Shown piece after piece: positions 1 to 6,081 of a DNA stretch of 13,387 bases. Positions within the stretch are counted from its first letter, which is position 1. Each line of letters starts with the position of its first letter. Source of the stretch: a bacterium (GTDB taxonomy: Bacteria; Armatimonadota; Fimbriimonadia; Fimbriimonadales; JBAXQP01); contig JBAXQP010000043.1 of NCBI GenBank assembly GCA_037131655.1, positions 1-13,387 on the forward strand. The letters are read 5' to 3'. Under the pieces are notes generated by a model. That model searched no databases and was not told where the DNA came from. It saw only the letters and a list, made by a program, of their open reading frames with translations. The position numbers and the translations under genes were made by a program.

Positions 1-971
1 GCGTTAGCATCACCACGAAGCTCCATCAGCTCGGCAGTTAGAATAATTGTTTCAAGTAAATGGTCAACCCCTGTACCGGCTTTTGCCGAGACGGGAATCA
101 TTTCCGTCGGACCACCCCATTCACGCGGCACTAAATTTCGTTCTGATAGCTCTTGTTGAACTCGATTGAGGTTAGCTTCGGCTTTATCGATCTTATTAAT
201 CGCGACAATAACTTCCACGCCTGCATTAGTAGCATGGTCGATAGCCTCAATTGTTTGCGGCATCACACCGTCATCTGCAGCAACAACTAAAATAGCAATA
301 TCGGTTACCTGAGCGCCACGCGCTCGCATTTTAGTGAACGCTTCATGCCCAGGAGTGTCAAGAAAGGTAATACGCTTCCCATTGACTTCAGCCTGATAAG
401 CGCCAATATGCTGAGTAATTCCACCGAACTCACGATCAGCAACACCAGTTTTTCGAATATAGTCCAAAAGTGTAGTTTTGCCGTGGTCGACATGGCCTAA
501 AATCGTAACTATCGGAGGTCGTTCTTGGACCGTGACAGCAGCTTTTCTTTTGGATGACTTTGTGGTAGGTTTGGTAAGTTTAGTGGGTTTTTTGACAACC
601 ACTTTGACTTCAGGTTGTCCCCATGCAGGTTCAAGACCATAATCACGGACAACTCGCTCAGCCAACTCCGGCTTAAGCGCTTGTGTAAGGCCAACTAATT
701 GGCCCCATACCATCAACTTCTTTTGAATTTGTGATGGGATAACTCCCAGCATCGCCGCTAAGTCGCGAGCGTTAATACCTGGGGGTAAATGCAGTTTTTT
801 TAACTCATCTCCAAGGTCTGCAACAACATCGCGGACGGTTTGAGCGGTATCTTCGTCCAGTAGAACAGATGCATTTTCGACGACGATACCCAATTCAACT
901 AATATTTGCTGAAGCTGGGATACACGAATGCCTAAATCCTCTGCTAGTAGCGCAACACTCAATTTTGCCAT
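1..971 (-). CDS. infB: Translation initiation factor IF-2, N-terminal part (cut by window edge)
   Basis: IF-2 is the GTPase that brings initiator tRNA to the 30S subunit and promotes 70S joining. The visible 323 residues start at ATG 971 and run off the left edge. Two short helical IF2_N-type modules are seen at about residues 1-50 and 62-112, followed by a basic linker rich in K, T and P (about 121-145). The G domain then shows G1 GHVDHGKT (159-166), G3 DTPGH (205-209) and G4 NKID (259-262). The 46- and 100-residue spacings match the IF-2 family. The N-terminal region is short compared with the long linker of enterobacterial IF-2. The start lies 6 bases after the ylxR stop, and its Shine-Dalgarno GAGGTGAAG lies inside the end of ylxR, so the two are probably translationally coupled. 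The elongation-factor-like and C-terminal tRNA-binding domains lie outside the window. Confidence 0.97.
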   Translation of the reverse strand, partial: MAKLSVALLAEDLGIRVSQLQQILVELGIVVENASVLLDEDTAQTVRDVVADLGDELKKLHLPPGINARDLAAMLGVIPSQIQKKLMVWGQLVGLTQALKPELAERVVRDYGLEPAWGQPEVKVVVKKPTKLTKPTTKSSKRKAAVTVQERPPIVTILGHVDHGKTTLLDYIRKTGVADREFGGITQHIGAYQAEVNGKRITFLDTPGHEAFTKMRARGAQVTDIAILVVAADDGVMPQTIEAIDHATNAGVEVIVAINKIDKAEANLNRVQQELSERNLVPREWGGPTEMIPVSAKAGTGVDHLLETIILTAELMELRGDAN

Positions 972-977
972 TTTAAT

Positions 978-1244
978 TTACTTCACCTCTTTTGCCCCTC
1001 TCGCCCTCAGCGCTTCAACGGCTTCGGGTGATAATGTCGACTTCAATACCCGCTCGAAATGTTTCCTTTTCAAAGCATTTTCGATACAGATGGAGTTCAA
1101 GCACACATATGCGCCTCTCCCGGGAAGCCGACCTAACATATCTATCAGAATCTGCCCTTCTTCTGTTCGGACTACTCGGATAAATTCATTTTTATCCCCC
1201 GTTAAGCGGCAAGCTACACACATTCTCTGCGGCACGTGTCGCAT
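978..1244 (-). CDS. ylxR: YlxR/RnpM family RNA-binding protein (DUF448)
   Basis: This 88-residue basic protein belongs to the YlxR (RnpM) family, which sits between nusA and infB in many bacteria. The Bacillus subtilis member has been reported as a modulator of RNase P and as a nucleoid-associated regulator. Visible features are the N-terminal Cys pair at C9 and C12 (MCVAC), the GRGAYVC motif at 42-48, a further Cys at 53, and a basic helix KRKHFERVL (59-67). Length and motif order are normal for the family. The start at ATG 1244 has an AAGGTGAT Shine-Dalgarno and lies 19 bases after the nusA stop. It is therefore the middle gene of the nusA-ylxR-infB operon. Identity is firm from motifs and context. 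The exact role in this organism is inferred. Confidence 0.94.
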   Translation of the reverse strand: MRHVPQRMCVACRLTGDKNEFIRVVRTEEGQILIDMLGRLPGRGAYVCLNSICIENALKRKHFERVLKSTLSPEAVEALRARGAKEVK

Positions 1245-1263
1245 GGATTATCACCTTGCCACT

Positions 1264-2352
1264 TTATGGTTGGGGTTCACCCGGCAACTCTGTATGCGTC
1301 AAAGGCGCTTCTTCGCCGGGAGCCGGTTGAGCATCACTACGGATATCAATACGCCAATCAGTCAACCGCGCTGCTAACCGAACATTCTGTCCACCCTTGC
1401 CGATCGCCAGTGAAAGTTGATTCGCTGCTACGATGACTAAAGCGCTTCTATTCACTTCATCAATCGTCACACTAGCTACCTTGGCAGGGCTAAGAGAATC
1501 GGCAATAAACTGCGCCGGTTCCGGCATCCAACGGATGATATCAATTTTCTCGTCGTACAATTCGTTAACAACGGCCTGAACACGCGCCCCTCGATGGCCA
1601 ACACATGCGCCAATCGGGTCAACACGCTCGTCAGTGGTTGTGACGGCAATCTTTGAACGCTGGCCTGGTTCACGAGCAACCGCTTTGATCGTTACGGTCT
1701 CATCTTCAATTTCAGGCACTTCGATTTCGAATAGGCGACGCAGCAGGTTCGGGTGAGAACGCGAGACGGTAACAACCGGCCCTTTACCACCCTCATCTAC
1801 ACGAAGAACGTAGACTTTAATGCGGTCGTTAAATCGGTATGGTTCAGTCGGAACTTGCTCACGCGGGGGCAATATCGCTTCAATCTTGTTGACGGCGACA
1901 TAAACAATATTATTTTCTCGCCGCTGCACAACACCTGATAGCATCTCGCCAACTCGCGCATTATATTCATCAAAGGTGCGGCGGCGCTCAGTTTCTCGCA
2001 GCTTCTGCAAGACAACTTGCTTAGCAGTTTGGGCCGCAATGCGTCCAAAATTCTCAGGAGTGACTTCCTTATCGACGAAATCGCCAATTTCTGTCTCAGG
2101 ATTAACCTTGCGAGCTTCTTCCAAGCTTATTTGAAGGTGTGAATTGCTAACGATACCAACCACTTCACGCTGACAATAGACCTTTACATCATTCTTGTTA
2201 GCATCGATGCGCACATGGGCATCGCCAGTGGTAGCAAAATGTCTTTTATAGGCGTTAGCAAGCGCAGACTCGATGGTTTCAATCAACTCATCCAGCGGAA
2301 TGTCTCGCTCTTGTGAAATCTGCCTCAAAGCTTCGATGAACTCTCGATCCAT
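1264..2352 (-). CDS. nusA: Transcription termination/antitermination factor NusA
   Basis: NusA binds RNA polymerase and nascent RNA, modulating pausing, intrinsic termination and antitermination. The 362-residue protein has an N-terminal polymerase-binding domain (about 1-130), an S1 RNA-binding domain (about 135-200), KH1 with its GHRG loop at 252-255 after VDPIGACV, and KH2 with IGKGGQNVRLA at 317-327. It ends shortly after KH2 with a Pro/Glu-rich tail, so it lacks the acidic repeats of E. coli NusA and resembles the shorter B. subtilis form. ATG 2352 is the only possible start because an in-frame TAA lies 9 bases upstream. The Shine-Dalgarno is GGGGGT, 10 bases before the ATG. It is the first gene of the operon. 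The usual upstream partner rimP is absent, and a promoter plus leader hairpin lie directly upstream. Confidence 0.98.
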   Translation of the reverse strand: MDREFIEALRQISQERDIPLDELIETIESALANAYKRHFATTGDAHVRIDANKNDVKVYCQREVVGIVSNSHLQISLEEARKVNPETEIGDFVDKEVTPENFGRIAAQTAKQVVLQKLRETERRRTFDEYNARVGEMLSGVVQRRENNIVYVAVNKIEAILPPREQVPTEPYRFNDRIKVYVLRVDEGGKGPVVTVSRSHPNLLRRLFEIEVPEIEDETVTIKAVAREPGQRSKIAVTTTDERVDPIGACVGHRGARVQAVVNELYDEKIDIIRWMPEPAQFIADSLSPAKVASVTIDEVNRSALVIVAANQLSLAIGKGGQNVRLAARLTDWRIDIRSDAQPAPGEEAPLTHTELPGEPQP

Positions 2353-2381
2353 TTTCGATTAAACCCCCAACGAAACGAAAA

Positions 2382-2400
2382 GGTGGGTAAACAACCCACC
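2382..2400 (-). terminator. Terminator-like hairpin in the nusA leader (possible attenuator)
   Basis: On the minus strand, GGTGGGT and ACCCACC form a perfect 7-bp stem around a 5-base loop. G-U pairs between the preceding G run and the following T run could lengthen it. TTTTCGTTTCGTT follows the right arm, as in an intrinsic terminator. It lies between the nusA promoter and the nusA start, so it may act as an attenuator responding to NusA level. The structure is seen; the function is inferred. Confidence 0.5.
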
Positions 2401-2435
2401 CCCGTTGGCAATTCCTCCGACAAAATACTAAAATT

Positions 2436-2465
2436 ATTATAGCACACAGCCCGCCCCGATTTCAA
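2436..2465 (-). promoter_or_regulatory. Sigma-70 type promoter of the nusA-ylxR-infB operon
   Basis: Reading the minus strand, TTGAAA (2465-2460) is followed by an 18-base spacer and a perfect TATAAT (2441-2436). Transcription would start near 2430, leaving a leader of about 78 bases before nusA. The leader holds a GGAGG sequence (2418-2414) with no well-spaced start codon, then the hairpin at 2382-2400. Confidence 0.75.
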
Positions 2466-2593
2466 GCGCAACGAATACAACTCAAGCGTCATTGAAGCTA
2501 TTTCACCTGCTATTATTAACGGGCTAGCTTCGAGGGGAGAAAGAAAGGGAAAGAAGCAAGACACACGACTCTGCCATGGACATACCCTTAAAT

Positions 2594-2632
2594 GTCATTA
2601 CAAGGGATGTTCGTGCCCGTAGCAATCCTCCT
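2594..2632. repeat. Degenerate copy of a dispersed GTCATTGCGA...AGCAATC-type intergenic repeat
   Basis: The stretch begins GTCATTACAAGGGATG and ends GTAGCAATCCTCCTCC. This resembles the short GTCATTGCGA...GAAGCAATCTCC repeats I recall from intergenic regions of many bacterial genomes. A second diverged copy lies at 11691-11728 in this window. It has no coding potential of its own. Assignment rests on similarity of the two ends and on memory of the family. Confidence 0.5.
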
Positions 2633-2666
2633 CCAAAAGCTATCTTAGCAGGGATACGTCTAAACT

Positions 2667-2702
2667 TACGAACGGGCGACCCTATTTGGTCGCCCGTTCG
2701 TA
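2667..2702. repeat. Perfect 15-bp inverted repeat (REP-like palindrome)
   Basis: The arms TACGAACGGGCGACC (2667-2681) and GGTCGCCCGTTCGTA (2688-2702) pair perfectly around the 6-base loop CTATTT. No T run follows on either strand close to the stem, so it is not a canonical intrinsic terminator. Its position between two genes and its GC-rich stem fit a mobile intergenic palindrome of the REP/MITE type, though only one copy is in the window. Confidence 0.7.
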
Positions 2703-2737
2703 TCAGAGAAAGAGAAAGAACCCTGAAGCCCCCTATA

Positions 2738-2758
2738 GTCCCCCTTGGAAAGGGGGAC
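2738..2758. repeat. 9-bp inverted repeat GTCCCCCTT/AAGGGGGAC
   Basis: The arms GTCCCCCTT (2738-2746) and AAGGGGGAC (2750-2758) pair perfectly around the loop GGA. Just upstream is CCCCCTATA, a partial direct copy of the C-rich arm, a layout I recall from dispersed C-run/G-run repeats in other genomes. It lies 21 bases beyond the stop of the YHS gene on the minus strand and could help end that transcript, but it lacks a T run. Confidence 0.6.
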
Positions 2759-2779
2759 ACTCTAAGGCTGATCTTTGAC

Positions 2780-3034
2780 TTACTTTCTCTTGATATACTT
2801 CTCTGGATGATCTTTAAAAGGTTGAACACAGGCAGAACAGCAGAAGTAATAGGTCTTCCCTTTATAGACATACTTAGGAGCGCTTTTTGGGTTCATTATC
2901 TTTTCACCCCTAACTGGACATACTAAAGCCACCTTTTTCACATGAGACTTAGTTTTAAGTGTTGTATGACAGGCAGCCATTGCTGTAAAACTTATCCCTA
3001 AAATCGCAATAAATAGAACTAACTTACGAATCAT
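2780..3034 (-). CDS. Small exported YHS-domain protein (putative metal-binding)
   Basis: This 84-residue protein has an N-terminal signal sequence (residues 1-20: basic start, hydrophobic core, then AMA before A21). C22 follows M-A-A, so either signal peptidase I cleavage or lipid attachment at C22 is possible; the lipobox is imperfect. The mature part is one YHS domain: CPVRGEKIMN from C39, then KYVYKGKTYYFCCSACV with C65, C66 and C69, and the typical end FKDHPEKY. YHS domains are found in copper and heavy-metal proteins, and the cysteines are the likely ligands. The start at ATG 3034 has AAGGAG six bases upstream. It is transcribed alone, divergent from the MFS permease gene. Substrate metal and role are unknown; a periplasmic or surface metal-handling role is inference. 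Confidence 0.87.
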   Translation of the reverse strand: MIRKLVLFIAILGISFTAMAACHTTLKTKSHVKKVALVCPVRGEKIMNPKSAPKYVYKGKTYYFCCSACVQPFKDHPEKYIKRK

Positions 3035-3052
3035 TATTTCTCCTTAAAATAT

Positions 3053-3077
3053 CTCCGTATATTTCCAAGATACGGAG
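3053..3077. promoter_or_regulatory. 8-bp inverted repeat just upstream of the YHS gene
   Basis: CTCCGTAT (3053-3060) and ATACGGAG (3070-3077) are perfect inverted copies separated by 9 bases. They lie 19-43 bases upstream of the YHS start, so they could be an operator or a hairpin in its leader. No clear -10/-35 pair for this gene was found. Confidence 0.35.
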
Positions 3078-3142
3078 TGTATACCCTTAACGTTCCAACA
3101 AAGCCCTTTTTTAACCTCTATACAAACTTCTTTGTTTTTTTG

Positions 3143-3148
3143 TATAAT
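3143..3148 (+). promoter_or_regulatory. Possible -10 element for the MFS permease gene
   Basis: A perfect TATAAT preceded by TTG lies 112 bases before the MFS start. No good -35 hexamer is found 16-18 bases upstream (ATACAA), so this would be a weak or activated promoter. It is proposed on the -10 alone. Confidence 0.35.
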
Positions 3149-3166
3149 TTTAGAAGGAATCATCAC

Positions 3167-3232
3167 AATAGTCTCGAAATGACTATTCAATATCTTATTT
3201 ACTCTGCGGCAATCTCACTTGGGAATTGTCGC
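3167..3232 (+). promoter_or_regulatory. Two hairpins in the leader of the MFS permease gene
   Basis: The first is AATAGTC (3167-3173) and GACTATT (3181-3187), a perfect 7-bp inverted repeat with a 7-base loop. The second is GCGGCAAT (3206-3213) and ATTGTCGC (3225-3232), 8 bp with one G-U pair, followed by CTTTTG. They lie between the possible -10 and the Shine-Dalgarno at 3246. An operator or leader-RNA control is possible; only the structures are seen. Confidence 0.35.
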
Positions 3233-3259
3233 CTTTTGTGAACATAAGGAGGTGTCACA

Positions 3260-4633
3260 TTGAGCGCAAAAAAGAGCGCTGTCACCGAAAAGGTGACCTA
3301 TGATAGATCTCGTTTATTTTTACTAAGCGTAGCCTCCCTGGCTACCTGCGGTATCGTTTTCAGCACTCGCGCAGCAACCCTTGATAATATGCGGGAAAGG
3401 TTCTTTGTTCCTGTTTTTGGACAGGATGCGGGAGCTGCGGCTAATGGCTCGCTGGGATTAATCTTTATCGGTCTCTGTATTACAATGTTCCTCGGCAGTC
3501 CCCTTTGCGACTATATTGGAATGGGCCGTCTGCTCAAGCTTGCGGCGCTACTGCATATTGGCGGCACACTTGCCACTATATTTGCGGCATCCCTCGGCCA
3601 TAGCCCGGCGATTAACTGCTGGATTGTTTCAGCAGGCAGCCTTACAGTCGGCTTGGCACATGGTCTAGTTGAGGCAGTTATTAATCCCCTTACGGCTTCA
3701 GTGTATCCCGATGATAAGATCAAGAAACTTAACCACCTGCATGCTTGGTGGCCTGGCGGCATAGTTATCGGGGGTCTAATTGCATTCGGGATGGCTTCGA
3801 TGAAGATGGGCTGGCAATCACAACTCAGTGTTGCCCTCATCCCTGCAGTCATCTATGGAGTTATTTCCTTCGGCACTCTCTTCCCGCCTACCGAGCGTGT
3901 TGCATCCGGTGTCCCTGCCAAGGAGATGTGGAAGCAGGCTGTCCGCCCTGCATTCCTTCTTATGTTCTGCTGTATGTTCCTGACAGCTTCCTCTGAACTA
4001 TCACCCGACCAATGGGTAAAAGCCGCTCTGAGCAATATCGTTGGCTTTAACGCAATTCTAATATTGGTCTATGTTAGCGTACTCATGTTCACTATGAGGC
4101 ATTTCGCAGGCCCCCTGGTGCACAAATTATCTCCCATCGGTCTTCTTTGGTTGTCGTGTTTATTGGCTGCCATTGGCCTGTTTATGCTAGGTGTAGCCAA
4201 TAGTCCAATCACCGCTTTTATCGCTGCCACACTCTGGGGTACCGGTGTTTGCTACATGTGGCCGACAATGATTGGCGTTACAAACGAACGCTTTCCTAAG
4301 GGTGGAGCGCTTCTAATGGGCTTAATGGGCTCAGCCGGAATGGGCGCAAACTACTTCACTTTGTGGAAAATGGGTGGGATACTCGACCAATATAAAATCC
4401 AAAAAGCTCAGTCATTCGGCTTTGCCGATTTCAATGCTTTATCAGAAGCTGCAAAAGCCAATGTGGCAGGAGCTTCGCAGAAGTTAATGGAAGCGACGAA
4501 CTACGGCAATAGCATCTCATTCAAGTACGTAGCTGTCCTTCCTATAGTCCTGCTATTTGTCTTCGGAGGCATTTGGCTGTGGGATAAATCAAAAGGCGGC
4601 TACAAAGCCATCAAGATTACTCACGAAGACTAA
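3260..4633 (+). CDS. Major facilitator superfamily permease (sugar-permease-like)
   Basis: This 457-residue integral membrane protein has about 12 hydrophobic segments (roughly 17-37, 62-82, 92-112, 120-140, 163-183, 190-210, 228-245, 262-282, 293-313, 316-338, 347-367 and 423-443). A motif-A-like loop, GSPLCDYIGMGRLLK (79-93), follows segment 2 as in MFS carriers. Other marked sites are HAWWPGG (161-167), SSELSPDQW (244-252) and ERFPKGGALLMG (343-354). A hydrophilic insert of about 50 residues (371-422) lies between the last two helices. The general look recalls fucose/glucose-type permeases, but the substrate cannot be read from the sequence. The start is TTG 3260, chosen because AAGGAGGTG (3246-3254) lies 5 bases before it and no ATG fits. 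The gene is monocistronic, ending in a strong hairpin. Confidence 0.93.
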   Translation: MSAKKSAVTEKVTYDRSRLFLLSVASLATCGIVFSTRAATLDNMRERFFVPVFGQDAGAAANGSLGLIFIGLCITMFLGSPLCDYIGMGRLLKLAALLHIGGTLATIFAASLGHSPAINCWIVSAGSLTVGLAHGLVEAVINPLTASVYPDDKIKKLNHLHAWWPGGIVIGGLIAFGMASMKMGWQSQLSVALIPAVIYGVISFGTLFPPTERVASGVPAKEMWKQAVRPAFLLMFCCMFLTASSELSPDQWVKAALSNIVGFNAILILVYVSVLMFTMRHFAGPLVHKLSPIGLLWLSCLLAAIGLFMLGVANSPITAFIAATLWGTGVCYMWPTMIGVTNERFPKGGALLMGLMGSAGMGANYFTLWKMGGILDQYKIQKAQSFGFADFNALSEAAKANVAGASQKLMEATNYGNSISFKYVAVLPIVLLFVFGGIWLWDKSKGGYKAIKITHED

Positions 4634-4653
4634 CATAAAATCTCTCTGAAATA

Positions 4654-4681
4654 ACGGGGCAGTTGCATTCAACTGCCCCGT
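4654..4681. terminator. Terminator hairpin between the MFS gene and dusB
   Basis: ACGGGGCAGTTG (4654-4665) and CAACTGCCCCGT (4670-4681) form a perfect 12-bp stem with loop CATT. CTTCTTTATT follows on the plus strand, 20 bases after the MFS stop. The convergent dusB ends 64 bases away, and the same hairpin could serve it from the other side. Confidence 0.85.
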
Positions 4682-4744
4682 CTTCTTTATTACGTTTCAA
4701 TTCAATAGTACCGGTATCTCACTAGCTCCGAAGCCTTTCGCCTA

Positions 4745-5731
4745 TTAGTCTTCCGGTTCCCAGGCTATTTCCGATAGAATATCCTCTACTTCAGCGATAG
4801 ATTTGGCCTGAGAGATATCGCCTCTTAGTTTAGCAGCGCCAGGGAAATTCTTGACATAGAGAGGGATCTGGCCTCTAAGATGGCGGGTGGCTCGGAGTTC
4901 ATCGCCCATGAGCTCGGTCATGAGCCTTAAATGCTCTAAAGCCACTTCGCAGCGCTCCAGTATGGTTGGTTCAGGGAGGAGTTCGCCAGTGGCCAGATAG
5001 TGCCCAACTCTCAGGATTATCCAGGGATTGCTGATTGAGGCTCGTCCGATCATTACGCCATCACAGCCGGTTTGCTGCATCATTAAAAGGGCATCATGGG
5101 GTTCTTTGATATCACCGTTTCCAATGACTGGAATTGAAACTGCTTGTTTGATTTCGCCAATGAAATCCCAATTGGCGCGCCCACTAAAGCCCTGCATGGC
5201 TGTGCGGGCATGAAGAGTAACGGCTTTCACTCCCGCTTCCTCAAACCTTCTGGCCAAGTCAGGTACCACAATTTGCTCGTGATTCCATCCCACCCTGAAC
5301 TTAACGGTCACAGGGATTGATACCGCCTTTACGACCGCTTCCACTATTTTCAGGGCATGATCAGGATCCTTTAGTAAGGCGGCTCCCGAACCTGTTCGGC
5401 ACACTTTTGGTACCGAGCAGCCCATGTTAATATCACATATGTCAGAGCCTGAACCTTCAACCAGCTTCGCCGCTTCGGCCATGATATCAGGATCGCTTCC
5501 AAATATCTGAATAGAGATTGGATGGTCGTCTTCGTATATTTCGAGCTTATCTAGCTGCTTTTTAGCGTTATAATGAGTCGCCATCGCACTCACGAATTCA
5601 GAGACCATCAAACCCGGCCTCCCTATTCGCTTAACAATGCGGCGAAAGGCGGGATTGGTCACATCCTCCATTGGCGCCAAGATAACTGGCGGGTCGATTA
5701 TTACAGAACCAATACTGAAAGCGTTTGCCAT
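4745..5731 (-). CDS. dusB: tRNA-dihydrouridine synthase (DusB/NifR3 type)
   Basis: This FMN-dependent enzyme reduces specific uridines in the tRNA D-loop to dihydrouridine. The 328-residue protein starts its TIM barrel with PPVILAPMEDVTNPAFR (14-30). The catalytic cysteine is C105 in NMGCSVPKV, where most relatives have NMGCP. Flavin or substrate residues are visible at KFR (144-146), TLHART (172-177), GNGDI (204-208) and the phosphate-binding MIGR (227-230). A helical C-terminal domain follows (about 245-328). Length is normal. ATG 5731 is the best start, since SIGS...LAPM aligns with the usual family N-terminus, but no Shine-Dalgarno precedes it and a TATAAT ends only 9 bases upstream. It stands alone, convergent with the MFS gene and divergent from the ABC operon. 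The DusB subgroup is assigned by overall resemblance. Confidence 0.96.
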   Translation of the reverse strand: MANAFSIGSVIIDPPVILAPMEDVTNPAFRRIVKRIGRPGLMVSEFVSAMATHYNAKKQLDKLEIYEDDHPISIQIFGSDPDIMAEAAKLVEGSGSDICDINMGCSVPKVCRTGSGAALLKDPDHALKIVEAVVKAVSIPVTVKFRVGWNHEQIVVPDLARRFEEAGVKAVTLHARTAMQGFSGRANWDFIGEIKQAVSIPVIGNGDIKEPHDALLMMQQTGCDGVMIGRASISNPWIILRVGHYLATGELLPEPTILERCEVALEHLRLMTELMGDELRATRHLRGQIPLYVKNFPGAAKLRGDISQAKSIAEVEDILSEIAWEPED

Positions 5732-5740
5732 GCTAAGCAG

Positions 5741-5746
5741 ATTATA
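5741..5746 (-). promoter_or_regulatory. Possible -10 element of dusB giving a leaderless or near-leaderless mRNA
   Basis: A perfect TATAAT on the minus strand ends 9 bases before the dusB ATG, so transcription would begin within a few bases of the start codon. The -35 position (AAACCT) does not match consensus. It overlaps a 14-base palindrome, TTAGGT-TT-ACCTAA (5762-5775), which may be a regulator site. Confidence 0.45.
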
Positions 5747-5761
5747 CCGAGGATGCGCCCT

Positions 5762-5775
5762 TTAGGTTTACCTAA
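5762..5775. promoter_or_regulatory. Palindrome TTAGGT-TT-ACCTAA upstream of dusB
   Basis: Six-base arms TTAGGT and ACCTAA flank two bases. The site falls on the -35 position of the dusB -10. The half-sites resemble those of DtxR/IdeR-type iron regulator boxes, but the site is shorter than those, so binding by such a regulator is only a guess. Confidence 0.3.
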
Positions 5776-5815
5776 TGAATTATTTTTTATTCTAGTTGTC
5801 AAACTCAGATGGTTA

Positions 5816-5844
5816 TTGACAATCTATGACGCATCGGTTATGAT
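5816..5844 (+). promoter_or_regulatory. Near-consensus sigma-70 promoter of the ABC transporter operon
   Basis: TTGACA (5816-5821), a 17-base spacer and TATGAT (5839-5844) make a strong match. Transcription would start near 5851, leaving about 135 bases before the first small reading frame at 5986. The -35 is the right arm of an inverted repeat TTGTCAA (5796-5802) / TTGACAA (5816-5822), which may be an operator. Confidence 0.8.
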
Positions 5845-5985
5845 ATAGTTACATCGGGTAGGTATCGAAGTCTTTGCTCCATCTTTCATTCAGTTTCCGG
5901 CCTCAGGGTTCTTGCAAAATATTTGGATGATCATAAAATTCCGGTCAGATGAGTGACTTACCCACTATTTAGAAAGAGGCAGTCT

Positions 5986-6081
5986 ATGGAACACGTTTCT
6001 AGTAGAGAACTATTGAAGCTGCTTGGATCTGCACACGCTGATACTTCAGGAAATAACGGTGCTTGGAAAGCGGATGCGTGA
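5986..6081 (+). CDS. Possible 31-residue leader peptide overlapping the permease start
   Basis: ATG 5986 has AAAGAGG upstream at good spacing and opens a 31-codon frame. Its TGA (6079-6081) lies within ATGCGTGA, overlapping the permease ATG at 6074 by 8 bases. Such an overlap allows translational coupling. The peptide (starting MEHVSSRELLKLLG) has no recognised domain. Alternatively a one- or two-base sequence error could have split a longer permease N-terminus; the frame of the permease stays open upstream to TTG 6023. Expression is not proven. Confidence 0.4.
   Translation: MEHVSSRELLKLLGSAHADTSGNNGAWKADA

Noticed and set aside
928..1377. 149-codon plus-strand frame across infB, ylxR and nusA
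   Set aside because: It covers three firmly identified genes on the other strand and its product looks like random translation.
2667..2702. Perfect palindrome as an intrinsic terminator for nusA-region or YHS transcripts
   Set aside because: No T run follows the stem on either strand and it is more than 75 bases from the YHS stop, so a repeat element fits better.
2576..2926. 116-codon plus-strand frame and an opposing 115-codon minus-strand frame (2524-2871)
   Set aside because: Both run through the palindromic repeats and the YHS gene, and the translations mirror the inverted repeat rather than a protein family.
5851..5985. Riboswitch in the 135-base leader of the ABC operon
   Set aside because: I saw no long stem set or known aptamer core there, only scattered short matches such as two TTCCGG copies.
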